In this document: in pieces, positions 22,024-35,600 of the stretch
Layout: each line of letters starts with the position of its first letter
Numbering within the stretch: the first letter of the stretch is position 1
NCBI GenBank assembly: GCA_009741485.1
Contig: CM019216.1
Coordinates: 48,431,201-48,495,200 of the forward strand
Length of the DNA: 64,000 nucleotides
Reading direction: 5' to 3'
From: Malurus cyaneus samueli
Taxonomy: Eukaryota; Chordata; Aves; Passeriformes; Maluridae
The notes under the pieces: generated by a model
What the model was told of the DNA's origin: nothing
The model's database searches: none
The model's input: the letters and a program-made list of their open reading frames with translations, nothing else
Program-made: the position numbers and the translations under genes

Positions 22024-24328
22024 CACTATGGCAACATGAAGCAGGAGTGCTAAACCATCATGAGCTAGTAAAGAAGCAAGAGATGTATGGCTAGCTCCTG
22101 ACAGAAAAATTATGTGAGAGGAAGAAGCAATATTTAAAAAGCAGTCAAGAAATAGTCTAGTGCTCAGTCAGGACAAACCAGCTACAATTATGTGTGCTTG
22201 TAATAGGAAGGAGCAGTGATTCCATTACTAAACTCCTTCCTCAGGCAAGAGATCAAAGGAAATTACACCCGTAAAAAGAATTTCTACAATGCCTCACTAA
22301 TTAAACAGCAGTTGTTTCATGTAATGTTGAAATCAAAAACCATGTAAACAAAACCTTGAGACAGGTTTGAATATTTTCCATTCAGACATGAGCCTGAACA
22401 AACTCTATCTTGCACTGTGCCTGAATTTTGGAGAAGTTTGAATTAAAAAATTGATGGATCCAATTTTTGTCCTCTGGACTCATCTCCAGTTAATATTAAC
22501 AAAAATCAAATTCTTAGCAAGTCCTATACAGTAGCTTGAAAGAAAATACAGAACACAGCCAATGACTGATAAGACAATGATAAATAAATCCAACTTCTGT
22601 GATGTTTCAAAACTAAAAATAAGCCTGATATATCACATATTTAAACGCAAGTAAGACATTCAGTAACTTTTAAGTAGCTAAGAAAAGGAAAGATTTTTAC
22701 TATAGCATATTAATAGGAGAATCTAGTATGACTGAGAAGGTTCCCAGGCTAGTAGCAAGGCGGCAACAAAGACCAGCAGCATTCTTCTTTCACACTTCCC
22801 TCTGAGTGTATTCACCTCCCAAAAAGTTTACAAGTGCTGCAACGTAGGTGGTGCTGAGCTGGCACAGAATAATAACTGGAGTTCACCACAGCTTGTTTAT
22901 ACCAGTCTGTGAGCCCTGGCCCTGCAACACCTACAAATCTCTTCCAACAGAAGTGTTTTGATGGGGCTATCCCTGCAACCACATCTGGGCACCTAAATAA
23001 AAAAACTGATACCTAAAAACAGGAGCTGTGGATTGATTGGCTCTTTTACTTTCTATTACCATATTCTTCTCATTGAGTTAAGAATTATCTGCAATGCTTC
23101 TGTCCATCAGAACACTGAGATTGTTTCCCCCCTTCATGACAGAGATCTCTCTTTTTCCAGACTGGCTCCTGCGTGTCACTTTTGCTCTGGCTGTGCCTGC
23201 TCCAGTGAATTCAGCAAGACAAGGCAAAAGGCTTAAGCACCAGCCCATGACTCCCTCTGACATTTGGCTGTCAGCAGGCTCCTGGGAGCCGTGCCGACGG
23301 CTGCCTCTGAGCCTGCTTGCATTGCTTGGGTATGGCTAGCAAATGCCAAGGGCCATTTTCTCACACTAGAGGTAGCCCTGTGACCTCCCATCCCTCTCAG
23401 TCAATGCCCCTTCCCCATCTTCAAGAGCCACCCCACCTCATTCTTGATTTCTTTCATGTTAACACGGGTCTGTATGTGTTCACACAGTGTAATGTCACAG
23501 TACACTGCTATTCCTGTTTTGGTTTTTTTTCCCCCCCTTTGAATCATAACCCTGGAGCACTGCAGCTCTAGGCAGCCAAGTTTCTTTCAGAAAGAAGATT
23601 TACAAAATGAGAATTTCCTTCTCAAGAGCTCATCTGTTTAGTCCCCACCTGCACTCCTAATCCTACCAGTGACATCAGAGGGAATGGGCAGACATTTGAA
23701 TTTTCAGTAAAAGGCAAAAGTGAGTGGTCTCATACTTTCATTGTTCTCCAACCCCCCAAACAAATTCATTTAAAAAAAAAAAAAAGTTTTAAAAAGAAGA
23801 GAATAAGTAGAAACAATAGCAAAAAGACCTGCACACACAGAAATATGACAGAATGTAAAAGCAAACACTTCTGAGTTTACTGTAACAACAAACTGGATTC
23901 ACAGTTCAAGTACCCCTTGGATGTGGTAACCAGGAGCTGGAACAAGCAGCCAAATGCTCAACACGGATGTGGCCTCTCGCCAAGGGCAGGGAAGGAGATT
24001 CACAAGAGCCACACTTTCCCTGAAGACAGAGCACCAGCAAAGCACATGTCCCTCCCTGGGAGCCAGGGTGGCCGCAGAGCTGGCCCAGGTTCATAGGCAG
24101 CCTCAAAAATCCTCCCATCCTTTATGTTTCCACAGAAAAGGATGTTCCTTTCCCAGCTCACCTGTGCCAAGTGCTTCTCTCTCGGGGCAGCTCAGAGCTT
24201 TGCAGCCTACCACGGACATCTGCAGAGGCTCCTCTGCAAACAGCTGCTTCCAAACAGCTTAACCCGCACAGATTTTTGCTTTCCTGGAAAAGGACATCAC
24301 GCTTAACTGCACGTTTGAAAAGCCTTTG

Positions 24329-24366
24329 CACACACACTCACACACACTCACACACACATTCACAAA
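24329..24366 (+). repeat. (CACACACTCA)n microsatellite
   Basis: Three to four copies of a 10-bp CA-rich unit. Confidence 0.9.
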
Positions 24367-24820
24367 CGATGGGGTTAACAGCTGCAGCCTGGGGACAAGT
24401 ATATTCAACACTGGCTTAAAGCACAGCTCCACTACATCCCCTCATTGCATGAAAAAACTCAGGAAAATGTCTCAGGAGAAGAAGCCACGGGGCTGTTATA
24501 GCTTTAACAGACCCCGAGTGCTTATCTCAAGCTGAGAGAGTGATTTCATGGCAATAATTTGTTTAAAGTGTAGCTGATTGCTTCCTATTTCTTCCCAGCA
24601 AATGACTTTTACACCTTTCTACTGTTGCTTTTATATGAGCTGCTACGGCAATTACTCTGCAGGAGGCTGTGTAAACATCACACAGACCCTTTTATCTTCC
24701 CACTAAAGGCCACAGAAGACACTCCTGAGACCAGATAAAAAGTATTCTTATACCTTTCCTCCATCCTTGAAAAAGATATAGTTATTAAATTGCTAACAGA
24801 GTTTTCTCTTGTTCTTACAG

Positions 24821-24862
24821 AACGTATTCAAAGGAACTTCCAACAGAGACTGCCTGATCCCT
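24821..24862 (+). CDS. Candidate 42-nt exon, unassigned
   Basis: A strong acceptor (TTTTCTCTTGTTCTTACAG) precedes 14 codons reading NVFKGTSNRDCLIP, then a GTATGT donor. It is in phase 0 at both ends. If the donor is not used, the frame stays open for 34 more codons to a TGA at about 24968, and AATAAA-like signals lie within that stretch, so it could also be a terminal exon. The length and phase resemble the collagen exon on the same strand, but there is no Gly-X-Y pattern. Confidence 0.28.
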
Positions 24863-26250
24863 GTATGTAGTCCCTTTGAAGCAAACTTAAATAAAGTAAT
24901 AAATAAAATTTTCAAGCGATCCAGGGGGCAAGGAATTGCCCCTTCTCTGCTTGAAGATGAATATCTCTGATAAAATTATTTAAAATTAATTTGACTCTTT
25001 CAGAAGAACTGAAGGTATACAGGAAAGGATCATGGCTAATCTGAGGGATGTCATTCTGGGACCTCTGATGTATTCTCTTATTCTCCAGGGCCAGTGCTCT
25101 GTGCTAGCTGTCTGTTTCTGTCACCCCTGCGAGGAACAGGTTCCTGCAATGAATCTTGGAGTCTGGCCAAGTCTTTGCTCCAGTCCCAGGATTTGGTTTG
25201 ACCCATTAATGCTTTCTTCTCAATCCCAACTTCAAAGTTCCTGCATTCTCTGGTCAACAGCTTTCATTCAGAGACATGCACTGTCAGATCACTCGTGAAG
25301 CCCAAGCTCCATCACACAACCACATCTCTGTCAGATTGACCAGAGCACACGCTACGGAGTCTGTGCCACCAGATTAAAGCTGCTTTCTGACAGTTTTTTC
25401 CTGATTTTAATATAAAAATATTTCAACCAGCACAAAGTTGGAGCAGCACAGGAAGATAATATAAGAGCTGGCAAAAATCCTCCTAGTGCAAAGTTGTCTT
25501 CTCAGTGGGTTTTGGCACACTCATGCTGATGATGTGCATTTTTTCTTAATCAGTGTTTTGTGTCATGTGACCATAGGAGTAGGTTTGGTTTTTTTTTGTT
25601 AATCAAGAAAATCCTTTTATTATCCATGAAGAGTGAGAAAGACACTCTGACAGGAATTAGTAGAAAGAAAATGACAGAACATGAAACCTTACAGGATTAT
25701 TAACTCAATAATTCACTATTGCAGCCAGGATTGTGTTGCAAGTCCCATTTTAATGATTTTCATTTGTGTGGGAGATTCGATAGTTTCACTGCAACTTACA
25801 TAAAAAGAATTATTGAAGTTCTACATACTTAGCAACATATTATCTTCCTTTCTATGAGTTGATGCAACATAGTTTAATATGCCATTTCTTTTACTGGTGT
25901 TCCATGTGAATGAGATGTTTCAAATGTCTTATGGATGAAAGACCCAAAATGCAAAAGGGAAACTTTTAACATGTTTACCTGTAAGCAAAATGGGAAAATA
26001 ATTCCTCAGTGGCAGTATCATAGATCCTTAATCACCATTTTCAATTTTGTATCCAGTTTCTATTATTATTCCATCTCACAATCTTTGAACTCATATTTAC
26101 TTCAACACAAGGCAAATTTGAAAGCAGGCACATCAGTTAACTTCCAAAAGCTGCCACTGCCCCTGTCCCAGGGATAAAGATTATCCATACAATGTTGTGA
26201 GGGGAGTACTCTGATTCATCCAGGTGTTCTTTACCTTTTCTGAATTACAG
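24863..26250. other. Non-coding stretch
   Basis: AT-rich, with no repeats or domains recognised. Confidence 0.5.
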
Positions 26251-26366
26251 GTATTATTGGTTTTCCAGGGCATTCACTGCCCTGTTGGTGCCCCTGCTGT
26301 TCACCTACTGCTACTTATACAGTGTTAATAATACACAATGAATGCTTCTTGTATTGGCCTCCCAGA
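26251..26366 (+). CDS. Candidate 116-nt exon, short collagen-like start then Cys-rich
   Basis: The acceptor is CCTTTTCTGAATTACAG and the donor a perfect GTAAGT. Entered two bases into a codon (a preceding G would give Gly), the frame reads IIGFPGHS, then LPCWCPCCSP, and stays open for 38 codons to a codon boundary. Gly spacing gives at most three Gly-X-Y triplets before the pattern stops. A Gly-X-Y end followed by cysteines recalls collagen domain ends, but the hydrophobic, Cys-crowded remainder fits no collagen domain I know. It may be chance. Confidence 0.22.
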
Positions 26367-27784
26367 GTAAGTTATGGGTGGAGTTTTTCCAGTGTTTAAA
26401 ATGTGTCCTCAATATTATCAGAGAACAGGACTCCAGTAGATCAAACTCACATTCTATAGAGGGAATAAAGGATATTATGAACATCTTTACTTACGCAGAG
26501 TTCTCATCTCTATTTGCACTTCTGCTCTGTGGAATGACTCCCCAGCTTTCAGAAAAAGCAGGTACTCATCAATAGCTCTACAACATCTGTTGAAAGACGT
26601 GCTGTGTGCAGCGTGATGTCAAACAGAGGAGCGTGAGCTCGTTAGGATGTTATGAAAGGAGTTTCCTTGTTCCTTGGACTGAAAGCCCATTACTGTCTCC
26701 AGGTGGTAAAAACATTAAAATAAGACCAACTGTGCAGCTCTGCTTATTTCACACAAGCATGAATTGGTCTGGTACAAGAACTGTCTGTCAAGTAAATGAA
26801 ATGAGATAAGCAGGACTAACACAGTATTATGCTCTTAGCATAACAGTAATTCATGTAACATTATCTAGATGACTCCATAAATCGCTCTTAAGTACTCCAA
26901 GGGTTTTCACATGCATTTTCTTTACAAACAGGCTTGGTAACACTGTTCTTCCTAACCTTTGCACACCCCTGTACACTCTCCTTCAATGTTCAGAAAGTGA
27001 GAACTGTGACTGTGTGAAACAAAAGCTGAAATGGTTATTCACAGAAGCATTAGCTGAAGTAAAATCTTCTGAGATTTATTTGTTGTGTATGCCCATGGGT
27101 TCATGAAAATTCAATGCAATACTGCCCCCTATTAAGTAAATTCATTTGCCCAAGGTGGAAAATTTTGATTCAAGTCCCAAGATATCTGCAAGAATACCAC
27201 ATAGACCAAACAAAAAAGAAACTGCTGTACAGTATCTGGTGACCATTTCCAAGCCAACACAGAGTTAACTAATTCATCACTGTTCCTTGATATTATCAAA
27301 TTCAGTCCTAAAGCCTCGCTTGATAGGAGTGGTGGCACTATTTCACCACAAAAACTTGTCTCAGATTTTAAAAAATACAGTGTCATTGTCTAGTCAAAGC
27401 TGTTTTGCAAATGCAGTCCCCTTCGATCCATTTTATACAAATGAGGCTATTTCCAACCCGTCTAAGTGGAAAAGGAGTACTCAGGAAAAATCCTGCTTTC
27501 CCATCTACCTTTAATTGCCATCTGGTGTGGTTATGGAGCTCTGGGAGAGGTGCAGGGCTCCCAGGCTGCCTTATCCACCCTGGGTGTAAGGCACCCTAGG
27601 GAGAAGATCCTTGTGAGGGGTCCCCTAGCTGCCTGCCCACAGACAGATAGGCAGGAGCCTCCAGGACACTGAAGGCAGCATGGGAGGCAGGTGGGACCTG
27701 TGTTCCCTGGACCAGGAATGTGAGCAGCCCGGGTGTCACTGGACATCAGTGCCCTGAAGGAGGTCCCGGGGCAGCCTCCAGACA
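26367..27784. other. Non-coding stretch; last 250 bp GC-rich
   Basis: Nothing is recognised to about 27530. 27530-27784 is unusually GC-rich and directly precedes a CR1 fragment. It may be part of the same insertion or a short local sequence. Confidence 0.45.
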
Positions 27785-27945
27785 GCACAGGCAGGGCCAA
27801 GAGGAAATGCCCCAGGAGAAGTTTAGATTAAATATCAGGAAAAATTTCTTCTCCAAAAGGTTTGCCAAGCACTGGAACAGGCTTCCCAGGAAAGTGGTTG
27901 AATCACTTCAAGAGCAGAAAGAAACCTCTGGTCCTTTTTGTTTAC
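27785..27945 (+). mobile_element. CR1 LINE 3' fragment
   Basis: The stretch from GGGCCAAGAGGAAATGC through TTTAGATTAAATATCAGG to CACTGGAACAGGCTTCCC matches the CR1 region just before the 3' UTR. Translation gives the family string RLNIRKNFF followed by FAKHWNRLPRKVV. It is heavily truncated at both ends. Confidence 0.88.
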
Positions 27946-28118
27946 TGGTGTAGGTGTCACCCTGGATTTCTGTGGTGATATTTCCTGATGAACTTCACAG
28001 TCTAGCCAAAGGGAGTGAAATAATAGGTACCAAATTGTATCTTACTCTAATGCATTCATATTATTACAGCCTTCTTTAATCACATCCAAGTAATCACAAA
28101 TCTCTCTCTTTAAAACAG
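27946..28118. other. Short unique stretch between CR1 and an A run
   Basis: Nothing recognised. Confidence 0.4.

Positions 28119-28150
<32 letters not shown>
28119..28150 (+). repeat. Poly-A run (32 A)
   Basis: Thirty-two uninterrupted A residues. CR1 elements do not end in poly-A, so this is not the tail of the upstream fragment. It could be a simple repeat or the tail of an unrecognised retrocopy. Confidence 0.95.
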
Positions 28151-28151
<1 letters not shown>

Positions 28152-29325
28152 ACCAAAACAGTACTCACAGAGAATTAAAATTTGCCTAACATTTCTGTCT
28201 AAGCTATTTCCATCACTTGTCTGAGATGTTTTGTGAGATAATAATCCCTAAGAGGTTATTATCCCCAGGGATATCCCCAGCTCTGCACTCAGTCTGACTC
28301 AGCTGCCATTTACCTCACAGCCCAAACCAATTCAGGTTAACAGGATTGGCTGGGAGCAGCTGAAGAATGGACACTTCATCTGTCCTGACATCCCTGAAAG
28401 AAGTCACTTGTAACCCAAGGGTGCCACAGGGGATGTTCATCGGGCTGGGGCTCCTAAATCTGTGAAAGCGTGACCTCAGATCTGGAGCATGATGTGTAGG
28501 CACTCACTGCAATGCAAGGAGACTTGGATCTCTCAGTTCTCAGTGGTTTGACTGTGGTTCCTTGCTAAAACAAACATTTTAACAAGTTTGTCTCTGGAAG
28601 CCTTTGAATTTATTATCCTTGCAATGTTTGTTCTTAAATGGCCTGTTGCAGGGAACACTTAATAACATTTTTGCATTCTTTTTGTATCTGGTAGCACACA
28701 AACTTCAGGCTTGCAATCCTATTCTTTAGAGTAATTTTAAATCATTACATCTTCTTTCACATTTACTTTTCTCTCTAAATGCTCAGACAGCAATGGTTAT
28801 AACCCACAATTTGCGAGATGGATGGTGAAGTGCAGTAGAGCCAGCAGCAGTGCTACTCATGTGTCCTGCTGGTCTATGCTCCTCTTCCATTTGGAAAGAA
28901 GAAGGTGAGGGTTTTTTTTATACAGGTTATTTTTGTTTTATATAGGTTATTTTGTTAGCTCTGCTCAAATGATGCTGTGATTGCATACAGTCTGTGAATA
29001 CCTTCCTCCAAGATGCCACGGTCTCCAAATAAGTCATCCTAGGCCATATTTTCTACCTCTACAGAAAACCACAAACCTGAGAATGGAAGAGGCAATAATA
29101 AAATATTTTCTTCTTTCTTGGCAACAAGGAAAATATTAATGAATTCTCCAGTGTAGCAAATTCTCCAAACTAAAAGCAACTGCTGTAACATTTTGTATCA
29201 CTTTCCACTAGGGTACTTTTCAATTTACTGGCTTCAACATAAGGCTGTGTTTTCAGTTTAATAATAGAAATTTGCCATGTAAATTTATTTCCTATTATGT
29301 AAGAACTTTTATAGCTAAAGTCTAT
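28151..29325. other. Non-coding stretch
   Basis: Nothing recognised. TATAGGTTATTTTTGTTTTA-type duplication at about 28919-28952 is a minor tandem of a 16-18 bp unit. Confidence 0.4.
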
Positions 29326-29600
29326 CATCATAGGATCATAGAATCATTTAAGATGGAAAAGACCTCTAAGATCATGAACCCAGCACTGCCAGGTCCACCA
29401 CTGAACTCTGAGCTGAAATGCCTCGCTTACACATCTTTTAAAAACCTCCAGAGCTGGCAACTCAAACACTGCCCTGACCAACCTGTCCCAATGCTTGAAC
29501 ACCCTTTCCATGAAGAAATATTTCCTAATATTCAACTTAAACTTTCCTTGGCACAACTTTAGGTTATTTTCTTTTGACCCATTGATTGTTAGTGCAGCCA
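29326..29600 (-). mobile_element. CR1 LINE 3' end
   Basis: The + strand begins ATCATAGGATCATAGAATCA, the reverse complement of the CR1 terminus, and continues with AAGACCTCTAAGATCATG. The - strand frame carries KFKLNIRKYFFMERVFKHWDR, here cut by substitutions from the family consensus. It is 5'-truncated, and the 3' octamer appears twice in imperfect form. Confidence 0.92.
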
Positions 29601-32600
29601 TCTTAGTCCCAGAGAGATTCTTGAGGGTACATATTTCTGGTCCTTGTAGGCAAACTTATTAGTTCTGTGCCATCTTTAGTCACCTGATTTCTTACCACAT
29701 AAATGTTCAGCACAGCTGTCAAAATAGGAGCATTTTCTGTATTTCTGTGTTTATTTACATTCTATTGTCCCAGTTTTCTCAGGAATGTAATGTCATGCTA
29801 TAAATCTTCATCTATAGAGAATTTCAAAGTCATCACATGTTTTTAAACTGGATCACAGGCAAATGAGAAGTATGTGTTGCACAGAATGGCCAAGTTAGTG
29901 GCATTTCTTGGAGGAATGATGCTTCCTTTTAGTTTAGGAAAACACAGGAAATTATTCAATCTGCATATCAACGACAATGACAACACAATTCTTACCTTTG
30001 TGCAAATGAGTTAACACTCTAATTTTTTATTCAATGCTATTACTCTTTGCAGTAAGTGCAGGAAGTGCGTATCAGTTGAGAAAAATGTTTTCTTTCAAAG
30101 GCACGAGCTGTAGAGGACTCAGACAGTTTGGCAGTATGTCTGGCAGCAGACAACATAACACCTATTGTTCTTAAACCCCTTTGAAATATGAATGAAATCC
30201 AGCAGAGCGTTACCAGCTTGACTGACTTCACTCATCACAAGTGGTGTCGTATAACCAAGCAACAGTCAAAGTCTGAATCCCACTCCTGCAAGGAAATGCC
30301 GGTTACCTTGAGGCAATTCCATTCCTGGCAAAACACAAAGCTGCCCCAGTTGTAGCGATGGAAAGTCACAGTGAGTGATGTTACGGAGAGCAGACACAGA
30401 CAGTAGATCCTAACTGAAGGAAATGAGGCTGCAATAAAGAAACAAAGGCCAAGTGAAGGTTTCTCTGTTATGAGGAGGAGCTACTCAGGTGCCTTAGTCG
30501 CTGCTCTCCATGGAAAAGAACAGGTGGGGCTGAGCTGAGGGGGCTGGAAGCTGCACATTAACAACAAATGGATTTCTGCTTAGAGTGTAGACAGCTTTGG
30601 CCAACATCTATCCAGCACAGTGATACTTGTGTTATTGTTCTTTCAGATTAGATTGACTCTTGGCTGCTTTAAATGACATCAAAACCTGGAACCTGTGGAC
30701 TTAGGGAAGCAGTAAGTTTCTGCAAAGCATCCTGCCTCCAGGTTTGTTCTTTACCTCTTCAGGAATCCAGATCAATTTATAGAAGCTTTTTGTCTGCTTC
30801 TACGTGTTCTGACATATTCTGACTCCCACTCCTCTGGTGTGTTCAAGCAGGAGATCACAGTTATCATAGCAGCATGTGTCATTTTGGGATGGAATCCTGA
30901 ATTATGTACCTTGACAATTATACTATAGGCCCTCATCTGTTCAGAGTTCAATTTGCAAAATATTTTTCAAATGCAGAGGCAAACTACATGACTCATTCCA
31001 CATGATACAGCAACTTCAGCATCCTACAGTGAAAGCTCCTCAGAGATGGTCCATGACATATTGCCTAGAGCATTAAATAAATATTTATAATTTGTATTTT
31101 ATTACTACCTCGCTTTCTATTTCATCTTTCCCTTTCTGTGTCATGTATTTTTGGTATCCTGGGCCAGTAATATAATGGTGAACCTTATATGCAAAGGACC
31201 TTTCAGCATCCTGTCCCTAAATTTGGACAGGAGCAGAATTTATTTGCAATACAGTCCAGATACCCTGCTTTCCTGTTTTTTAGCTGGGGAAAAACAGGGA
31301 AGGTACTCTCTAGCAGGATAACTGAACCTTCCTTGCCGGAGTTTACCAGAGACATCAGTTTTTAGAGTGTAAAAGTCAGTCTCTCAGTAATAGATGTTTT
31401 CCAAATTATTTATATGCTAGTATGGCATTTTCAAATGTGTTAATAACAAGTTACTTCTGGCAGGACCTTCCCCATAAGCCTTCTCTATGTTTCTGATTGC
31501 ACAGCTCTGTTAATCAATTTTACGCCACTAATGTTCCCGATCTACTACCCAAATGTGCCCTCGAGAGTTCATATGATCTGCTGTAAGCCTGATAGTATAT
31601 TTTTTAAATTAGTTTGCCTTAGAGGGGAAAAGATTAAGGCCCTCTAGACCCTTGACTACCTACTTTTAGGTCGGTGCCAGAAGATGTATCTCTTTTATCT
31701 CTCTTGCAGAGAAAATTTCTCTCATTTTGTGACACTGGAGGTAATACTTCAAAGCCACCCACTGTAAATTGAAGGACAGAAACTTGAATAGCATTAGCTC
31801 ATGGAAGCCCTATTATTGGCTCCAGGGGGGAGAACAAATTCTGATACCATCATGGCGCAGGCTCTTCTTTGCACTAAATCTGGGTCTGCCTCAAAGAATG
31901 TTATTTAGTTACTTTCACTGTTATTACTTTTGGCATAATGTGCAACAGGTTTCATATCCCAGAATGCTTAGAGCTTTATCTCTGCCTTGAATTTTCAGTT
32001 TGCAGGGAGATGCAAAATACAAACGGTCACAGATATTTTCTATGGTCAAAAAGTTAGAGAAAGCTCGCCATGTATTGTGGTACTTTCTGGAACCGATTTT
32101 CTCCTGCAGGATACCCCCAGTATTTTAAAGAAACGTTTCACTGAATTTACATTAGCATAAACAGATGCAAAAGAGAAGTGAGCATTTGACTGTGCATAAA
32201 GATCCTCATCGTCTGTTTCTCTTGCAGCTTAATACCTAAGTTCTCTGCAGAACAGCAAGTATTTGTAATGCAATTTATCGTATTGCTCTATTTTTTTTTC
32301 TTCATAGAGTTCTGCTAAAAGTCTCTGCTGCAGTCCTATTCATGTAAATCTCCATACAGGGACTTTGGAGAAAACAATGTGCCCCACACAAATCAAAACA
32401 AAAGCACAGACCAAGGACTGTTTTGTCTGTCCCCATGACTTGAAAAGCAGAAGAATTAATCCCAAGTATGAAGTTAAAACTGCATCTATAGTCTTAATTA
32501 AGCAGCTATGCCATGCTGTTTATAAATTTACCAACTGTGAAGGCTGCAAAGATCCAGTGTGAAAATAAATCAAATGTGTTTTAAACCATATTTACAACTA

Positions 32601-35600
32601 CTACACAATAAGAAAACAACATAGTTTTTGAAGGTTAATACCTAGTTCTGTACTATTCATTTTAGATTTATATATATTTCTGATTTACATTTTTTGTAAG
32701 ATGGGAATTTACCATTTGTCATTGATATCAGAATTCCATTTCTTCCATCAGGATGCCTCTCACCTCCAGCAAATCTGCTGGAAAACAGACCCATCATGAT
32801 TTAAACAACTCAAGTGACAAACCAAGAGCCTGTCCTGGTAATGGACCTCATTACATGCCCCCAGATTGCCAAGTAGGGAATAGCACCCTGCAATTATTAG
32901 TGGGAATATTACCAGTATTGCCCTGCTAACAACTTGGGACCCTGAGAAAGTGAGGTCAAAATTCTGTCTATGATGCAGGTCTGGCATCCCTTTTCTTTCT
33001 GTAGTTTTCTTCATATCCTGTCATAAAAGAATGCTCAGCTTGCAAGAATTAATAGTATTAAATACTAACCCCCTATTTAATGAAGCTTTCTAAAAAAAAA
33101 AAAAAAACCAAAAAAAACAAGATTATAAATTCCAGACTCTGTCTTATATTCCTCTGAAATATCTATTATTATGAAAGAATTCCAGATTTCATCAATACAT
33201 TTATTATTTCAGAAGGTATTTACTACTTCCCAGAAAAACAGAATTTATTGCATAAATTGCAGAAAACACTGCTAAAATATTATAAAGCCTTTTTGATTTT
33301 TTTTTTTCTCAAAACTGTCCTGTGCCTGCCTAGATGTGACAGCTGAAGGGAGTAAACCTTGTTTTGACACCAGTGTGACACAGTGACCCAAGAGTATTGC
33401 AAAAGTGACCCAAAGTCCTCCTGGATAACTGGGAGGGACTTCAGGAGGCCACTGCAGCCAAACAGTTTTATTCAGAGTTGTTGAAGACTGGGAAAAAAGT
33501 AAGTTTATAAACAAAATCAGAACATTTTACCTATTGATCTGTTTACATTTAAACAGCTTCTGTTCACATTTAAATTGTTTCTGTTCATGAGTAGTTGTCA
33601 AAAGAAGTTATGTCCTTCTACTTTTGATGTTTAGATTGTATTTTCACTACAAATTTGACTCTAATGCTTATGTTTAGCATCAAGAAGTAAACAAAAATCA
33701 ATGTGTTCAAGAACATATGAGATTAGATGAAGCAAGGAAATGCTCCCAGGCTTAAAAATTATTATTTATTCTTAGATAATGCCTTGTTTCTTTCAAAGGT
33801 TTGCCTTTTATATATAATAATATATATAATAGCTATTGCTCTTAAATATTTTTCTGATGATTTACTTCTGCGTTGACATACAGTTTTTTTATCCAGATTT
33901 AGGTGAGGGTTTCTGGCATGCAGTTGCAAGGTACATAAAATTGTAGATGCAGTTCTGTCCATTGAGACCACAGATCCACTGAGATCAGTGAGGAAAGTAC
34001 AGCACAGCTCCACAGTGAAAGTTTGGATACCAGGTTTTGGACTCAAGAAAGGACTCCAAGAGCTTTTTGAATGTAGGGTGGACCAGTGTAGGAAAGCTGG
34101 CCTGAGCTTTTGATATTCATCATTGATATATGAGTGTTTGGGAGCAGTATTCATCAGCAGATATTTATTAGTCAGGGTTGAGTCATTCCCTGCCTTACAC
34201 GAGCCTAACAAATGAGTGGATGAATAGGAGCTGTCTACCTTGTGCTTCTCAGGGAATAGAAACCACAACATGGGACTTCTCATTAATGTCTTTATGTTGC
34301 ATACTTTAAAAGATAAAGAAAACCTCATATGCAAATGCTCAGCTCACTTTCAAGTTCCTTTAGTGATCTGTTCCAGACAACCCTCTCTGCTCTCTTCTTT
34401 TCAGGGCTGCTAGAACCTGGCCAGGAATTTCCACTACAGACAAAACACAAAGCTCTATACTTTGCTTTTAAAGGTGTTCATGCTCACTCAAACCTGTCAC
34501 AAGTGTCAGCAGCATTTACAGAGCTACCAAGAAAACAGCTGGGACTGGAGCCAGCATCATGCCATGCACAAATCCCTCAATCTTCAGGATAAGGGTGCAT
34601 CCTTCGCCAGTCAACACTGGCTCGAGAACACTTTGAGACTCCTTTACCAATTCCCTGCCTCCAGCTCACCTACTCAGTTCTCCTACTCTCTGTGAAGGAG
34701 AAAGGAAGGAGAAAAACTGTTTACTCTTTTTCTCTCTTCATTCCAGTCATGGTTAACTGTTGTTTCTGTGTCATCTGTAATGCTCCAATGATCTACCAGG
34801 TTTTGAGATGTAGAGGTTGCAGGACAGTATATTACAAACATGGTGAGCAAAGATCCTTCTCACTGCTGTCCCTGTGCCTAGGCCTGTCTTAGGCAGGGGA
34901 CAGAGCAGTCTTTTTCAGTCCTTCCCAACAGCTATATACTGGTGGGGGAAAGAGGAGAGGGAGGGAAGATGAAAAGGAAAGTGGGGAGGAGAAGAGAGAG
35001 AAATGGCAAGAAATAAAATGTGGAAGGGAAAGAAGGGTCTTGCGTAACCTTTGGACGTAGTGTAGCCACGTCACACTTTTTTCAGTTTCAAGCTTGCTGG
35101 ACCATCCAGAAAATGTTTGCACAAGAGAGGGATTTTAACTTCTAACAAACCTCTTCTTTTTACTATTATTATATCCTGATAATTTCCAGGATTTCTGACA
35201 ACATGTCAGTTTCCAGGGAGACATGGAAATCCATATAAGAAGTTAATAAAACAAGAAGAAAGAAAGAAATTAATAAAACACTGTTTTGCTTCTTGTTTCC
35301 TTTGATAAAGGAGGCCATTAGCACCTCTCAGCTGAACAGCTTCCACCCAGTTCCTGTGTACAGAAGCACATCAGCAGCATGTCCACGTGACACTGATGAA
35401 TTCCTCAAAACTCCCAAAGCACGCACAGTGCACCATTGGCTGGTACCGCAGACCTCCAAGAATGCAGAGTGAAAGTTAATTTCACATAGAGAACGGTAAA
35501 CACTCAACACAATACAGTCTGTCATATCAGTTACAGGAAAAACCCCTGATCTTTTTTTAAAAAAGAGAAGTCTATCCATTTCCAATGCATAAAACATTGT

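Larger units (their letters stand above)
17030..24328. other. Long AT-rich non-coding stretch
   Basis: This holds A-runs (17461, 17784, 21969-22023, 23772), a TAAT-rich segment around 18300-18620, and no recognised transposon. An open segment at 19890-19955 (starting ALADEDSCLQQ) lies between a TATTGCAG acceptor and a weak GTCTTC donor but is not called. Frames up to 134 codons (20043-20447, -) lack features of real proteins. Confidence 0.5.

Noticed and set aside
32720..33010. Moderately GC-rich block with an 84-codon - frame as a coding exon
   Set aside because: No splice sites at its edges and no domain.
33762..34334. 190-codon frame on the - strand
   Set aside because: AT-rich, no domain, Lys/Ile/Tyr-heavy end typical of chance frames, no splice logic.
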